Assembly: GCA_033344775.1 (NCBI GenBank)
Contig: JAWPMT010000005.1
Span: 1,223,501 to 1,287,500, forward strand
Direction: 5' to 3'
Source: Cytophagales bacterium
GTDB lineage: Bacteria; Bacteroidota; Bacteroidia; Cytophagales; Cyclobacteriaceae
Length of the DNA: 64,000 nt
Part shown: piece by piece, positions 55,397-63,937 of the stretch
How the letters are laid out: each line of letters starts with the position of its first letter
Position numbering within the stretch: position 1 is the stretch's first letter
Notes under the pieces: generated by a model
Seen by the model: only the letters and a program-made list of their open reading frames with translations
What the model was told of the DNA's origin: nothing
The model's database searches: none
Translations under genes and position numbers: made by a program

Positions 55397-55969
55397 GGTA
55401 ATTTTCAAGTGTTCGTTTAGATGGTCTATTGAAGAAGAATCTACATTGGCTTCTCCCCAAAGAAGTTCCTCTCCATGTGGGAAGTTGTCAACCATTCTGA
55501 TCTTTAGAAATTTAGCTAACTCTCGTCCGTCATAGATCATGGAATTCTTTGATCCAAAATCTCGAATTCTAATTTTTACAGAGCTTCGAAGTTTCAATTC
55601 AAGGAATCTGTCATCAGCGCCATTATTGAATTCATAGTTTATTTCAACCGCTTCAATCTCGTCAAGTCGACTTTTCCTCATCCCGTTGAAAGTTAGTTCG
55701 TTTAACTGCTCATCAAAATGGTATTTCTCCCCTATAATAAACTTTTTGATTCTCTTAACAAGGTCCCATAAAATTAAGACTGGCAAAAGGTACACTAGTC
55801 TAATTTGTGGGTTGGTCGCTGCCATTTCTGAAGTTGCAAATTGGTGAACAACCCAATAGGCAAACACAACTCCAATTAGTTCGAATAACACAACTCGCCC
55901 GGCCCCAAAAGGAGTAAGTGAGAGTGTCAGAGCTTCTTCGTTGAGCTCAATTTTTGAGTATTGGAACAT
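55382..55969 (-). CDS. Hypothetical two-helix membrane protein in cassette
   Basis: A 195-residue protein with helices near residues 28-45 and 58-75 (VVLFELIGVVFAYWVVHQF; RLVYLLPVLILWDLV), followed by a soluble beta-rich domain (KYHFDEQLNELTFNGMRKSRLDEIEAVEIN) of bacterial PH-like character. Its stop codon is inside the attC-like box of the next spacer. Function unknown. Confidence 0.6.
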   Translation of the reverse strand: MFQYSKIELNEEALTLSLTPFGAGRVVLFELIGVVFAYWVVHQFATSEMAATNPQIRLVYLLPVLILWDLVKRIKKFIIGEKYHFDEQLNELTFNGMRKSRLDEIEAVEINYEFNNGADDRFLELKLRSSVKIRIRDFGSKNSMIYDGRELAKFLKIRMVDNFPHGEELLWGEANVDSSSIDHLNEHLKITDNKR

Positions 55970-55975
55970 GTTTTT

Positions 55976-56130
55976 ATCGATAACGACCAGATTTGTCTGG
56001 ACTATTTAAAGTATCCATAAAATTATCGGTTTTGCAGTTCAGTTTCAAAGAACTCAGCGGAAGTGTGGCTAGCTAAGTGCGACCGCCGAGGTGCCGTCGG
56101 CCAGACATGTGATACATTGCTTATTATGCA
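55976..56130 (-). other. attC-like spacer after the S9 peptidase
   Basis: On the coding strand it begins about 60 bases after the peptidase stop with GCATAATAAGCAATG and ends with CGTTATCG, from which 8 bases lead to the next ATG. It includes a GC-rich hairpin GCCGA/TCGGC near 56080-56100. Confidence 0.45.
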
Positions 56131-56189
56131 GCGTTCTTAAGATCTATCCGGCGATTCTCATCACCTTGCGACATGACACCAACAAACAT

Positions 56190-58349
56190 CTACTCAGATG
56201 GTGCGGCCAGGTGTCGGTCAAAGTATTCGATTAACTTGCCAAACAGGTAGCGATTGTAATTCCGCTCACGACTCCATCCATGCGTAGCGCCCGGTGCAAA
56301 TGCAAAGTCAAAATCCTTGCCCTGTTTAATTAGTTCCTCAGCCAACACGGCAGTCGTCTTAAAGGGTACCACATGATCCTGGAGGCCGTGGATGAACAGT
56401 AGTTTATCCTCGAGATTCGCTGCATAGTTGAGCGCCTTTCTTTCGAAAATTTCCGGGTGTGTCTGTGGGCGACGAACAATCGCAACATCGTCTGTACCAA
56501 AGAACAGCGGGTCTACCGCCGCAGCTGCAGCAACACCCACCTGGAATAAGCCCGGCTTCATCAACAGCGAATAAACAGACAGTGTGCCTCCGTAACTACT
56601 GCCCCAGATACCGATGCGATCGGGATCGACATAATCCAGTGACTCCATGTAGGAAACGGCACTTGCATAATCCTCAATGTCCTGGTCGGCAAACCCCAGC
56701 AGGAATTCTTCACGGAATGCTCGGCCATAACCGTTGCTACCACGTGAATCCACCTGCACGATAATATATCCCTTCTTGGCCAACAGGTGTTGTACGAGGC
56801 TGTAGTTGCCGGCCCAGCGATTCCTCGCTGTATTCGAATAAACGGGCCCAAACAGCACAGGATACTTCTTGCCGGGTTGCATATTGGAAGGTTTCAATAT
56901 CCGGGCATGCAGCGTGTAGTCATCTACAAGACTGGGAAAACTAACGTAATCCGCAGCTGCCCAGGTTCGCTCCGTGAAGGCCGATAATGGTGAGTGGGTT
57001 ATACGCGTAGCATCACCCCCCTCGCTGCTTACCACGTAAAGCTCGGGCGGTGATGTGTCGTTGCTGTGCATGAACGCCAGGTGCCGACCATCCGGTGAAT
57101 GGTATCCATCGTTCCGACCCGAAAGGCGCGTCACCTGCACGGGATCGCCACCGGACATATTCAGTCGATAAATGTGTTGTTCGTATGGGTTAACGCCATT
57201 GCCTGCGTAAAACAGTGCATCACCTGTAACACTTGGGGTAGACAGCACATCGTAGGACGGGTCTGTCAGGAGCCGCGGACGATCCTTAGACGGTGAGGCA
57301 TCGATCGTATAAAGGCCGTAGCGATCACCCATATCGCTTAAAAAAACGACTTTCTTTCCATCGGGATGCCAGGTAGATCCAAACGATGTGTACATGCGGC
57401 TCTCTCGCACACCTCGCCAAATCTCGTGCAGTTGGCTTTCTCCGGGTGCAACGACAAACAACTTACGTTCAATCGCCGTGTCGGATGCAATATCCACCAG
57501 CAAAACACCGTCCGGTGACCAGTTGAAGTCGATGACCTGGTTGGCGTGTGGGTCTGGCAAATCGAGGTACTTGATGTTACCGCTTGCTACATCGAGCAGG
57601 CCAACCCTGCGTATCTCGTTTGGGTCGCCCGGATAACCTCGGCGTACCTCGTTGGGGTTGGTTTCGGCAGCGAGATAATCCGGGAACGGCACCTTTCTCA
57701 TCTCACGTCGGTCTACGACATGAAACGCGATCGTCTTACCATCCGGAGACCACTTGTACGTTGGCCCACTCCAGAAACCTGGACCAATTTCACGTTCCGG
57801 TCGGCTGTAGCGCCCTTTCGGTAAGCTCGAGAGACTGGCGATGCCGATTTCGGTAAGCTGGCGATTCTGTTTGGAAGAGATGTCTGCGAGCCACAGATCA
57901 CCGTTCACAATATATACCGCCTGGTTGCCGCTTGGCGATAACGACAAGTTATGTGCACCTGTCTCGACGGACATCAACTGGAGGTCGTCTTTCTCGCTCA
58001 GCCTTGTCTGCCATAGGTTGCTTCCTCGCAGGCTGACAATGGTATTCGCGTCAGTCCAGACAATATCGCGCACTGACGCGGATGCTGTATCAGAAGTGAG
58101 GCGCACTTCCCTCCCATCGCTTGTGGATATCCAGAGGCCACGCCCAGGATTTCCTGGTTCATTCCAGGAAAAAGCAAAGTGCTCGCTGTTCGGTGACCAG
58201 ACAGGCCGGGACGGGGTGGTTCCTGTCAGTTTTGGTGTTGCGAACAGGTCATCAAGTGTGAACTCTCCTTCCTGTGCTGAAACTATTGTAGGCATCGCCA
58301 TCAGTAAGCCTGCTACTAGCCATGTTTGCCAAAAAGAGATTTTTTGCAT
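56190..58349 (-). CDS. Exported S9-family prolyl oligopeptidase/dipeptidyl peptidase
   Basis: A 719-residue peptidase with signal peptide (cleaved after VSAQ). The N-terminal eight-blade propeller spans about 25-430, with SPDGKTIAFHV, WHPDGKKVVFL and SPDGRHLAFMH repeats. The C-terminal alpha/beta hydrolase (about 445-719) has Ser in IGIWGSSYGGTLS, Asp in IHGLQDHVVP and His in GATHGWSRE. G+C content is much higher than in the neighbours (about 62 percent in the 60 bases from 57601, counted by hand, against about 35 percent from 62101), and motifs look proteobacterial. It sits alone in a cassette; transfer is likely. Confidence 0.92.
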   Translation of the reverse strand: MQKISFWQTWLVAGLLMAMPTIVSAQEGEFTLDDLFATPKLTGTTPSRPVWSPNSEHFAFSWNEPGNPGRGLWISTSDGREVRLTSDTASASVRDIVWTDANTIVSLRGSNLWQTRLSEKDDLQLMSVETGAHNLSLSPSGNQAVYIVNGDLWLADISSKQNRQLTEIGIASLSSLPKGRYSRPEREIGPGFWSGPTYKWSPDGKTIAFHVVDRREMRKVPFPDYLAAETNPNEVRRGYPGDPNEIRRVGLLDVASGNIKYLDLPDPHANQVIDFNWSPDGVLLVDIASDTAIERKLFVVAPGESQLHEIWRGVRESRMYTSFGSTWHPDGKKVVFLSDMGDRYGLYTIDASPSKDRPRLLTDPSYDVLSTPSVTGDALFYAGNGVNPYEQHIYRLNMSGGDPVQVTRLSGRNDGYHSPDGRHLAFMHSNDTSPPELYVVSSEGGDATRITHSPLSAFTERTWAAADYVSFPSLVDDYTLHARILKPSNMQPGKKYPVLFGPVYSNTARNRWAGNYSLVQHLLAKKGYIIVQVDSRGSNGYGRAFREEFLLGFADQDIEDYASAVSYMESLDYVDPDRIGIWGSSYGGTLSVYSLLMKPGLFQVGVAAAAAVDPLFFGTDDVAIVRRPQTHPEIFERKALNYAANLEDKLLFIHGLQDHVVPFKTTAVLAEELIKQGKDFDFAFAPGATHGWSRERNYNRYLFGKLIEYFDRHLAAPSE

Positions 58350-58359
58350 GTGTTTGCTT

Positions 58360-58494
58360 TATTAACTGTCTGGTAAAATAGCTTATACTGCTCAAATAGC
58401 GCGCGCCCAGAAGGTTTTCCAAGTTGGCTTTTTTATTTTCTTGTAACCTCGTCTATCGTGGAATAGCTCAATGAAGGTAGCCATTGTTATATGC
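58360..58494 (-). other. attC-like spacer
   Basis: On the coding strand it begins GCATATAACAATGGC, 75 bases after the oxidoreductase stop, and its distal end reads GCTTATA with GTTAATA about 15 bases before the next ATG. It contains TAAAATAGCTTAT (58374-58386), also seen at 60613-60625, and ATAGCGCG (58396-58403), also seen at 61399-61406. Confidence 0.5.
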
Positions 58495-58569
58495 TGGCTT
58501 GTTTTAGTTCAATTGTCAATTGAAATTCATTCTAATATTTTGCATCTGACATCTTGAATAAAGTGCGTT

Positions 58570-59682
58570 TTAATTCGCTTTATTTTTTGTTGTAGAGAGT
58601 TTTATTGTTCTTTTTTCTTCAGAGGAGAGCTCAATTGTATCTAGGAGCCTGTGCATCATTAACGCATCTTGAAAGTTCGGATGAAATTCCTCTCCGTTTA
58701 CAATTGCTTCTGCCATATTTCCATAGTTAATTCCAACATTTCTTGCGGGACCATCGGGTAGACCTTCTATTGTTAGATACTCTGGGGGTGCTACCATCGT
58801 CATAAGTTCATCTTCACCTTTAGCACCCTGAATTGCGATAGGTGTAATCTGGGGCATAACTGGTGAGGTAGCAACAATTCTTCCTTTGGTTCCATAGATT
58901 TCGATTTGCCATCCTGTCGCTTTGTTGGGGATTGCCGTAAGCTGGGTAGAGAATGGAATGTCGTCTCCTAACTTTCCTTGAATTAGAATCTGATCATAGA
59001 TCTCGTTTGAGATCTTTTCACCTGTATCTCTTAATCTCAACTCTTTAATCTGAGTTGATAAATCTGCCGAGAGTTCCGAAATGCCCCCTATGACATGAGT
59101 CAAGTAGTAAAGCGTGTGACCTCCAACAATTGAAAACAATGTTGCCCTTCGATGTTTCTCATTTTCCCAGGCTTTTCTTGATGCTTTCTCTAATGAAGTC
59201 TTGGATTGTAATGCCATCCTAATATTGACAATTTGACCAAACCAACCAGTTTCAACAAGATTCTTTATATAAAGCAATTCAGGTGATCCGTGACCTTGCA
59301 GTCCGATTGCTGATACAACTCCTTTCTGGTTAGCGAGATTCGCCAGTTCTTCAGTCTCTTCTACAGTAGCTCCCAGGGGCCATTCGCAGTAAACGTGTTT
59401 TTCATTTTCCAAAGCTGCTTTTACTACTTCATAATGGCTCGGAATGTTTACAACACAAGAGATGATATCTAGATCGGACTGTCTTACGATATCATTAATG
59501 TTATAGTAGGCTCGATCAATGCCGAATGCTTCTGAGGCAGCTTTTGCAGATTCAGGTCGACTTGTGCACAGCGCCTCAAGTTCTATATTTTCAAGTGCTT
59601 TTAATGCAGGTATATGTGCAACGGGACTCCAGCCTCCATTGGCACTAGCTCCGACTATACCTACGTTTAACTTTCTTTTCAT
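58570..59682 (-). CDS. Gfo/Idh/MocA-family oxidoreductase in cassette
   Basis: From the ATG at 59682 the protein is 370 residues and begins with the NAD(P)-binding KLNVGIVGASANGGW; a longer frame to 59889 would read through the structured spacer and is not used. The family motif EKHVYCEWP is at about residue 95, and the C-terminal substrate domain includes SIVGGHTLYYLTHVIGG. Substrate is a sugar or inositol-like compound, unknown. The start lies 16 bases after the spacer's ACGTT box. Confidence 0.9.
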   Translation of the reverse strand: MKRKLNVGIVGASANGGWSPVAHIPALKALENIELEALCTSRPESAKAASEAFGIDRAYYNINDIVRQSDLDIISCVVNIPSHYEVVKAALENEKHVYCEWPLGATVEETEELANLANQKGVVSAIGLQGHGSPELLYIKNLVETGWFGQIVNIRMALQSKTSLEKASRKAWENEKHRRATLFSIVGGHTLYYLTHVIGGISELSADLSTQIKELRLRDTGEKISNEIYDQILIQGKLGDDIPFSTQLTAIPNKATGWQIEIYGTKGRIVATSPVMPQITPIAIQGAKGEDELMTMVAPPEYLTIEGLPDGPARNVGINYGNMAEAIVNGEEFHPNFQDALMMHRLLDTIELSSEEKRTIKLSTTKNKAN

Positions 59683-59700
59683 TGAATGACACTTAATTCT

Positions 59701-59994
59701 GCACAACGTCATAGCTAAGAGGCTGGGCGGCATAGGCGTCCGCACCCCGTAACAATCCCGATAGCTATCTGCTCCCACCAAAATAGTGAACCTATGGCTA
59801 ACCACAAAGCCCTGCCTGGCGGGCCTGGTCGGCCTCGCCTTCATTTTTGGCCGGGATGTGTAGCCTTGACCCAAGAACGATCGGATCACAGAACTGCTCT
59901 AATTCGTGATTTCTTTCCAGGCCAGAGGGACGCGACTATGGTCTGATGAACCGTTAAAACCATAGTGCGCGGATGCCTCTTAGCACTTGTTGGC
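59701..59994 (-). other. attC-like spacer with long arms (294 bases)
   Basis: The ends are GCACAACGTCAT followed by GCTAAGAGGC (59714-59723) and GCCTCTTAGC (59975-59984) followed by ACTTGTTGGC: a perfect 10-base inverted repeat with paired outer boxes. On the coding strand it starts five bases after the stop of the 60000 gene. The interior is over 250 bases and holds no gene I trust. Confidence 0.6.
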
Positions 59995-59999
59995 TTGTG

Positions 60000-60509
60000 T
60001 CAGATTGAGCACTTTCCTAATTGGAAATCAGCTGTTATCGGCAAAGTAATGCAGTGTCCGCCAAAAAGCTGTTCATCATTAAATTGGATAACGATACTTT
60101 GATCAACGTAGAAAACTATTTCAGAAAAACTTAGCTTATTGATAAACTCTTCAGCGCTTAATTGTCGATCATCAATCCAGACAGTGTTTTTCAATTCAAG
60201 CAAATCGACTACTAGCCTCTTCTGAATAAGCTCTTTACTGGATTCAATATCTTGTAACCGAAGATTAATAAATTCGATAAAAGTTGACTTTTTCTCAATT
60301 TCATTACCGTCAAAAGACACCTTAACCTCTTGATCCCAGATTGAAGTCGTGGCATTGAATGTGGACAATTCGACAACTGAAGAGTTATCTTGTTCAGAAC
60401 TTAAATCTTGAGCAAAACCATCTCGTTTGAGCAATTCGGGAGTAATGTTGACGGTGACTTTTGATTTGCTTTTCTGTTCAACAAAACTCTCAACCGTTAA
60501 TTGTTTCAT
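60000..60509 (-). CDS. Hypothetical protein in cassette
   Basis: A 169-residue soluble acidic protein. Segments KVTVNITPELLKRDGFAQDL and SVVELSTFNATTSIWDQEVKVSFDGNEIE suggest a small beta-rich domain; the C-terminal part FYVDQSIVIQFNDEQLFGGHCITLPI is followed by a short tail. No catalytic motif. A purine-rich GGAG precedes the ATG by seven bases. Confidence 0.65.
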   Translation of the reverse strand: MKQLTVESFVEQKSKSKVTVNITPELLKRDGFAQDLSSEQDNSSVVELSTFNATTSIWDQEVKVSFDGNEIEKKSTFIEFINLRLQDIESSKELIQKRLVVDLLELKNTVWIDDRQLSAEEFINKLSFSEIVFYVDQSIVIQFNDEQLFGGHCITLPITADFQLGKCSI

Positions 60510-60539
60510 AAATACTCCTTAATTGTCTTTGGGTTAAAG

Positions 60540-60815
60540 GTAACCCATGCATGCCAACATCCATGTATAAAGCGTGTGCCTGTTGAGCAAGCTCTCACTT
60601 TGTGGACAGCACTAAAATAGCTTATCTGCCGGGGACGGCCCGCGAAGGGTGCTTCCAAAGTTTGTAAAAAGCACTTCATTCTGTAAGTGAAAAAAGCCTT
60701 CGAGATGCCCCGAGTAGATAGCACCGATTTTTGCCAGCGGCAGATTCATGGCGCTTTTTGCACTGCGGTCAGCAGAGAGGCACATAGGTGCATTCGTTCT
60801 AGCCCCCGTTATCAG
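60540..60815 (-). other. attC-like spacer
   Basis: On the coding strand it begins GACTGATAACGGGGGC immediately after the TAA of the 60818 gene and its distal end contains GTTGGCATG before the next cassette; GGCACAT and TGTGCC pair inside. It shares TAAAATAGCTTAT (60613-60625) with the spacer at 58360. The rest of the 308-base gap holds no gene. Confidence 0.5.
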
Positions 60816-60817
60816 TC

Positions 60818-61363
60818 TTAATCCAGTTCGAGGTTCTGGTTGATAATTCGTTGTTTGTTCTTACGATCTTTCTTCCTCCGTTCCGACTTTTTTTGTTTGG
60901 CATATTCGTTGCTATCTGAGTCAAATCGCATATGCCATTCGGCCATCCATGAGCCTTCTTTGATCATTATCCCGTTCATTGGACAATCTTCATATCCACA
61001 GTTGTGCTTTGAATATTGTCCAAAGTTCCGATGATTCAACTTCTTTTCCTTGATTAACTTCTCCTGATTTGTTCTGATGTTCTTCCATGCCTGGTGCTCA
61101 TCGGCTATAGTCAATTCCTGGCCGAGAGTTGAAACCTCCAGATATGTTCTTGGATCTTTTAATTGAAGGAATTCAAAAGTCTTGAAGAAGTTCTTATGAG
61201 CATGTTCTCTTATCTCAATTCTATGTTCAATCGAAAGTTTGTCGTTCTCAAGAAGTGATCGATAAAGGCCAAGAGTGTTGAAGTCAGTATATTTCTTGTG
61301 CTCCGAAATGTATCGTAGATATTCGTTTCGTGTTAAAATGTTGAATGGTTTGTCAATTCTCAT
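60818..61363 (-). CDS. Hypothetical basic protein in cassette
   Basis: A 181-residue soluble, helical protein with a very basic C-terminus (KQKKSERRKKDRKNKQRI). Cysteines in HNCGYEDCPMNGIM suggest a small metal site. It may bind nucleic acid, but no family was recognised. Start is 22 bases after the ACGTT box of the upstream spacer. Confidence 0.65.
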   Translation of the reverse strand: MRIDKPFNILTRNEYLRYISEHKKYTDFNTLGLYRSLLENDKLSIEHRIEIREHAHKNFFKTFEFLQLKDPRTYLEVSTLGQELTIADEHQAWKNIRTNQEKLIKEKKLNHRNFGQYSKHNCGYEDCPMNGIMIKEGSWMAEWHMRFDSDSNEYAKQKKSERRKKDRKNKQRIINQNLELD

Positions 61364-61380
61364 AATGCTCGATAAGAAAT

Positions 61381-61500
61381 TGCTGATAACGTCCGGATAT
61401 AGCGCGTGTCTCTGGGCTTTGTTTATTTCTCTAAGCTAGCGGATTTGCACAGCACTGTCAAGTGGCTCTTTAGAGGTATGTACTATATCGTTTGTTAGCA
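61381..61500 (-). other. attC-like spacer (120 bases), best-formed of the set
   Basis: Ends are TGCTGATAACGTCC...ATATAG on one side and CTATATCGTTTGTTAGCA on the other: TGCT and ATATAG pair exactly with bulges between. On the coding strand it starts three bases after the stop of the serine hydrolase and ends with ACGTTATCA before the next ATG. It also has the shared words TTTGTTTATTTCTC and ATAGCGCG. Confidence 0.7.
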
Positions 61501-61503
61501 TTT

Positions 61504-62589
61504 TTATTTAAAGTCAAGGTGTTGCGCATCTAGTTTACCCAGGATTCTTTGATCTGAAAAGCCGGATTTATTGGTTAAAAGGTAGGTAGCTATGCCTTTC
61601 TCAGGATATATCCTCATTTCCAGATAGTAGCCACCTCCACCACCTGCGTGATGAACGTATTTTTCCCCACTGAGAGACCCTGTGAACCAACCCAAAGAAT
61701 GCCCGGATGGTTTTTCGTTAGAAAGGGGTTGCTGCGTAAACATTGCATTCCTCATTTCCTTAGAGAGAATTTGGCTCTCTGAGCTTAGTAATTCCTGCAG
61801 AAAAATGTTTAGTCCATTCGGACTGGCCAGTAATCCTCCATAAGCAGATCCATTCAAGTTGATTTTCTTAAAGGGAATGAATCCTCCGGTTTTAGGCTCT
61901 GTGAATTTCTTTTTATCCATTAGGAAACCAAGCATTAAACCTCGAATCCCACTGCGGTGGTAACCCGTTACCACATTATTTTCCTTCCACTGAAATCCCA
62001 CTTCATCGTTGTTCAAGACATTTTGTGTTATATACTCTTGATAGGATAGTCCTGAAATTTTTGAAATTATATCTCCAAGAAGAATAAAATTCAAATTTGA
62101 ATATGCTGCTTTTGACCCAGCTTCCGATTTGACTTTGGCTTTTTGAGTTAGAATTTTATTATTGAATTCGTCAAAGTCGAATGTGTCATCGTTTTCAGCC
62201 AAATGAATCCAACGAATGGGTAGTGGATTGTTAATGCCAGACTGGTGAGTCAATAAATGACGGATGGTGATCTCTCCAAGAAATTCGTACTGAGGTAGAT
62301 GTTTTATAGCTGGATCATCCAGACTAATCCCTCCACTTTCTACCAATTGCATGATGCCAATAGCGGTGAAAGTCTTCGTAATACTAAACAAGGCAAACTG
62401 CGAGTGTTTATTTATAGCCTGATTGTTAGTGATGCTGAGATTCCCTTTTTTATAGGTGCATAAAACCGAGTCTTGGGACACAGCTCCATAAAAGATGGCT
62501 GGAGCATCTAATTCATCAAAACCATTCGATGAAGTATCGCATGAAGTGGCTAAAATTGTCATGAGCATGAATAGAGTTATAGTTTTCAT
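61504..62589 (-). CDS. Serine hydrolase (beta-lactamase family) lipoprotein in cassette
   Basis: From the ATG at 62589 the protein is 361 residues with lipobox LATSC. Catalytic motifs are SxxK in ALFSITKTFTAI, YxN in KAAYSNLNFILLG and HxG-type HHAGGGGGYYLEM. Function likely an esterase or peptidase of the class C family. It follows the Crp-like gene by 61 bases with no clear spacer of attC type, so both may be one cassette. Confidence 0.88.
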   Translation of the reverse strand: MKTITLFMLMTILATSCDTSSNGFDELDAPAIFYGAVSQDSVLCTYKKGNLSITNNQAINKHSQFALFSITKTFTAIGIMQLVESGGISLDDPAIKHLPQYEFLGEITIRHLLTHQSGINNPLPIRWIHLAENDDTFDFDEFNNKILTQKAKVKSEAGSKAAYSNLNFILLGDIISKISGLSYQEYITQNVLNNDEVGFQWKENNVVTGYHRSGIRGLMLGFLMDKKKFTEPKTGGFIPFKKINLNGSAYGGLLASPNGLNIFLQELLSSESQILSKEMRNAMFTQQPLSNEKPSGHSLGWFTGSLSGEKYVHHAGGGGGYYLEMRIYPEKGIATYLLTNKSGFSDQRILGKLDAQHLDFK

Positions 62590-62650
62590 TTCTTTTTTCT
62601 TCAAAAGAAATATCCCGTTCACTCCTTTCCATTAACAAATGATAAAACGC

Positions 62651-63223
62651 TCAGGAACCCTTTCTCAATCTGCTCAGCGACACATTGGTTATTCCTAAAT
62701 AAGTTGCGATCATACTGTGTGGAACAAGATTCTCTAGCATTTCATAGTCTTTCCTGAATTGTTGAAGTCTGTCTTTTCCTGTCCAAGAGATTAGCCTGAT
62801 TTCCTTATTTATCTTTTGTAAGAGTTCATTTCTAAGTATAGTATTGGCAAATTCTCTGATTTCAAGATTCACTTCGATCAGGGTTTCAAATTCACTTGCA
62901 TCAATTTCTGCCAAGGTACATGCTGTAATAGCTTCTAAATTGATTATTGACAGTGAATTACTGGTACGAGTTACATGAGGACTTAATATGCTTGACTTTT
63001 CAAAAAACAGGAGGGTTATCAGCTCACCATTTTGGTTCATAAGATAGCTTCGAACTATTCCGTTTAGAAGGAAGTATTCGCTGTTGTTTCTTTTACCTTT
63101 TTCAACAATAAGTGAGTTTTCAGTTACCTTGATTTCCTTGCAAATCTCAGTTATCTCATTTCTTGATTTTAAGCTTAGGGTTGGATAAAATTGGTCAACG
63201 ACCTTGTTGATTCTTTCTTTCAT
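62651..63223 (-). CDS. Crp/Fnr-family transcriptional regulator
   Basis: A 190-residue regulator. The cyclic-nucleotide-binding domain covers about 15-125 (ENSLIVEKGKRNNSEYFLLNGIVRSYLM). The C-terminal helix-turn-helix is short and ends HSMIATYLGITNVSLSRLRK. The phosphate-binding cassette of cAMP-binding proteins is not recognisable, as is common in this group. The next gene is a serine hydrolase, a frequent neighbour. Confidence 0.88.
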   Translation of the reverse strand: MKERINKVVDQFYPTLSLKSRNEITEICKEIKVTENSLIVEKGKRNNSEYFLLNGIVRSYLMNQNGELITLLFFEKSSILSPHVTRTSNSLSIINLEAITACTLAEIDASEFETLIEVNLEIREFANTILRNELLQKINKEIRLISWTGKDRLQQFRKDYEMLENLVPHSMIATYLGITNVSLSRLRKGS

Positions 63224-63240
63224 AATGCAGGCCTATTGAT

Positions 63241-63290
63241 TCTAACGTTTAACAATTAGCTGTAGCGTCCCGTAGGGAGCTATTGCTTAT
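63241..63290 (-). other. Short attC-like site (50 bases)
   Basis: It lies between the stop of the P-loop gene and the start of the Crp-like gene. On the coding strand it reads AAGCAATAGCTCCC then GGGACGCTACAGCTAATT, so it folds into a bulged stem, and it contains GTTAAAC, an exact match to the integron GTTRRRY consensus, plus ACGTTAGAA 18 bases before the next ATG. The size is that of small attC sites. Confidence 0.6.
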
Positions 63291-63937
63291 AGGTTTTTGT
63301 AGCCAGAAATTGTTAACTTATAATTCCATTTGGATTCTAAAAATATAAGATAATCGGCCCTATTTCGGTAAGGTTCTATATTGATTTTATATAAACCAAA
63401 CTCTTTTTCTGATATTTGATTCGAAAACTCTTTAGTATAATTTCGCTTTATTAGATCTGCTTCTTTCCTTATTTTCTTCAAATTTTCGTCTTGAGTATAG
63501 ATAAAGATGCTTAAGTCGAGAAATGAGGAAAAAGATGTATGCATAGAATGAAGTCCTTCAAAAATTATAATATCCGAAGTATTCATTTCATATGATTTAG
63601 AGCTGGCCATGCCACTTAGGTGATTGTATGGATAAAAATGGATTGATTTCCCATCTTTTAAATCCCTTAAATCTTTAATAGCCTTAGTCAAATTGTATGC
63701 CTCTATATCATAGCCACTCAATTTTTTTTCCAACCTTACTTTTCTATCCATCAGATACGAGTCCAATGTCAAATGATTAGAAGTTAAATTATTCCTGGTT
63801 AATGATTCTGTTATTCTTTTAGCTATATGTGTTTTCCCTAAATCCGCAGCACCACAAATGGAAATTACTGAGGCTGTTTCACAATTTCTTCTCGCTAAAA
63901 TTTCAGATGAAATTTTATCAATCATCAAGTTCATCAT
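63287..63937 (-). CDS. Uridine-kinase-like P-loop NTPase in cassette
   Basis: From the ATG at 63937 the protein is 216 residues (a TTG at 63958 lies inside the upstream recombination box and is rejected). Walker A is GAADLGKTHIAKRI at about residues 28-41; the Walker B-like IIIFEGLHS and the RNYTKEFSNQ segment are typical of uridine kinase/phosphoribulokinase relatives. It could phosphorylate a nucleoside or another small molecule. The next site follows its stop. Confidence 0.75.
   Translation of the reverse strand: MMNLMIDKISSEILARRNCETASVISICGAADLGKTHIAKRITESLTRNNLTSNHLTLDSYLMDRKVRLEKKLSGYDIEAYNLTKAIKDLRDLKDGKSIHFYPYNHLSGMASSKSYEMNTSDIIIFEGLHSMHTSFSSFLDLSIFIYTQDENLKKIRKEADLIKRNYTKEFSNQISEKEFGLYKINIEPYRNRADYLIFLESKWNYKLTISGYKNL

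Noticed and set aside
55190-55420. 76-codon plus-strand ORF
   Set aside because: It lies inside an attC-like spacer, overlaps the end of the 55382 gene, has no recognisable motif and runs against the strand of all genes in the region.
57841-58365. 174-codon plus-strand ORF
   Set aside because: Shadow of the S9 peptidase gene caused by its high G+C content.
58570-59889. Longer version of the oxidoreductase with 69 extra N-terminal residues
   Set aside because: The extension reads through the structured spacer and is arginine- and proline-rich; the NAD-binding motif follows directly after the ATG at 59682.
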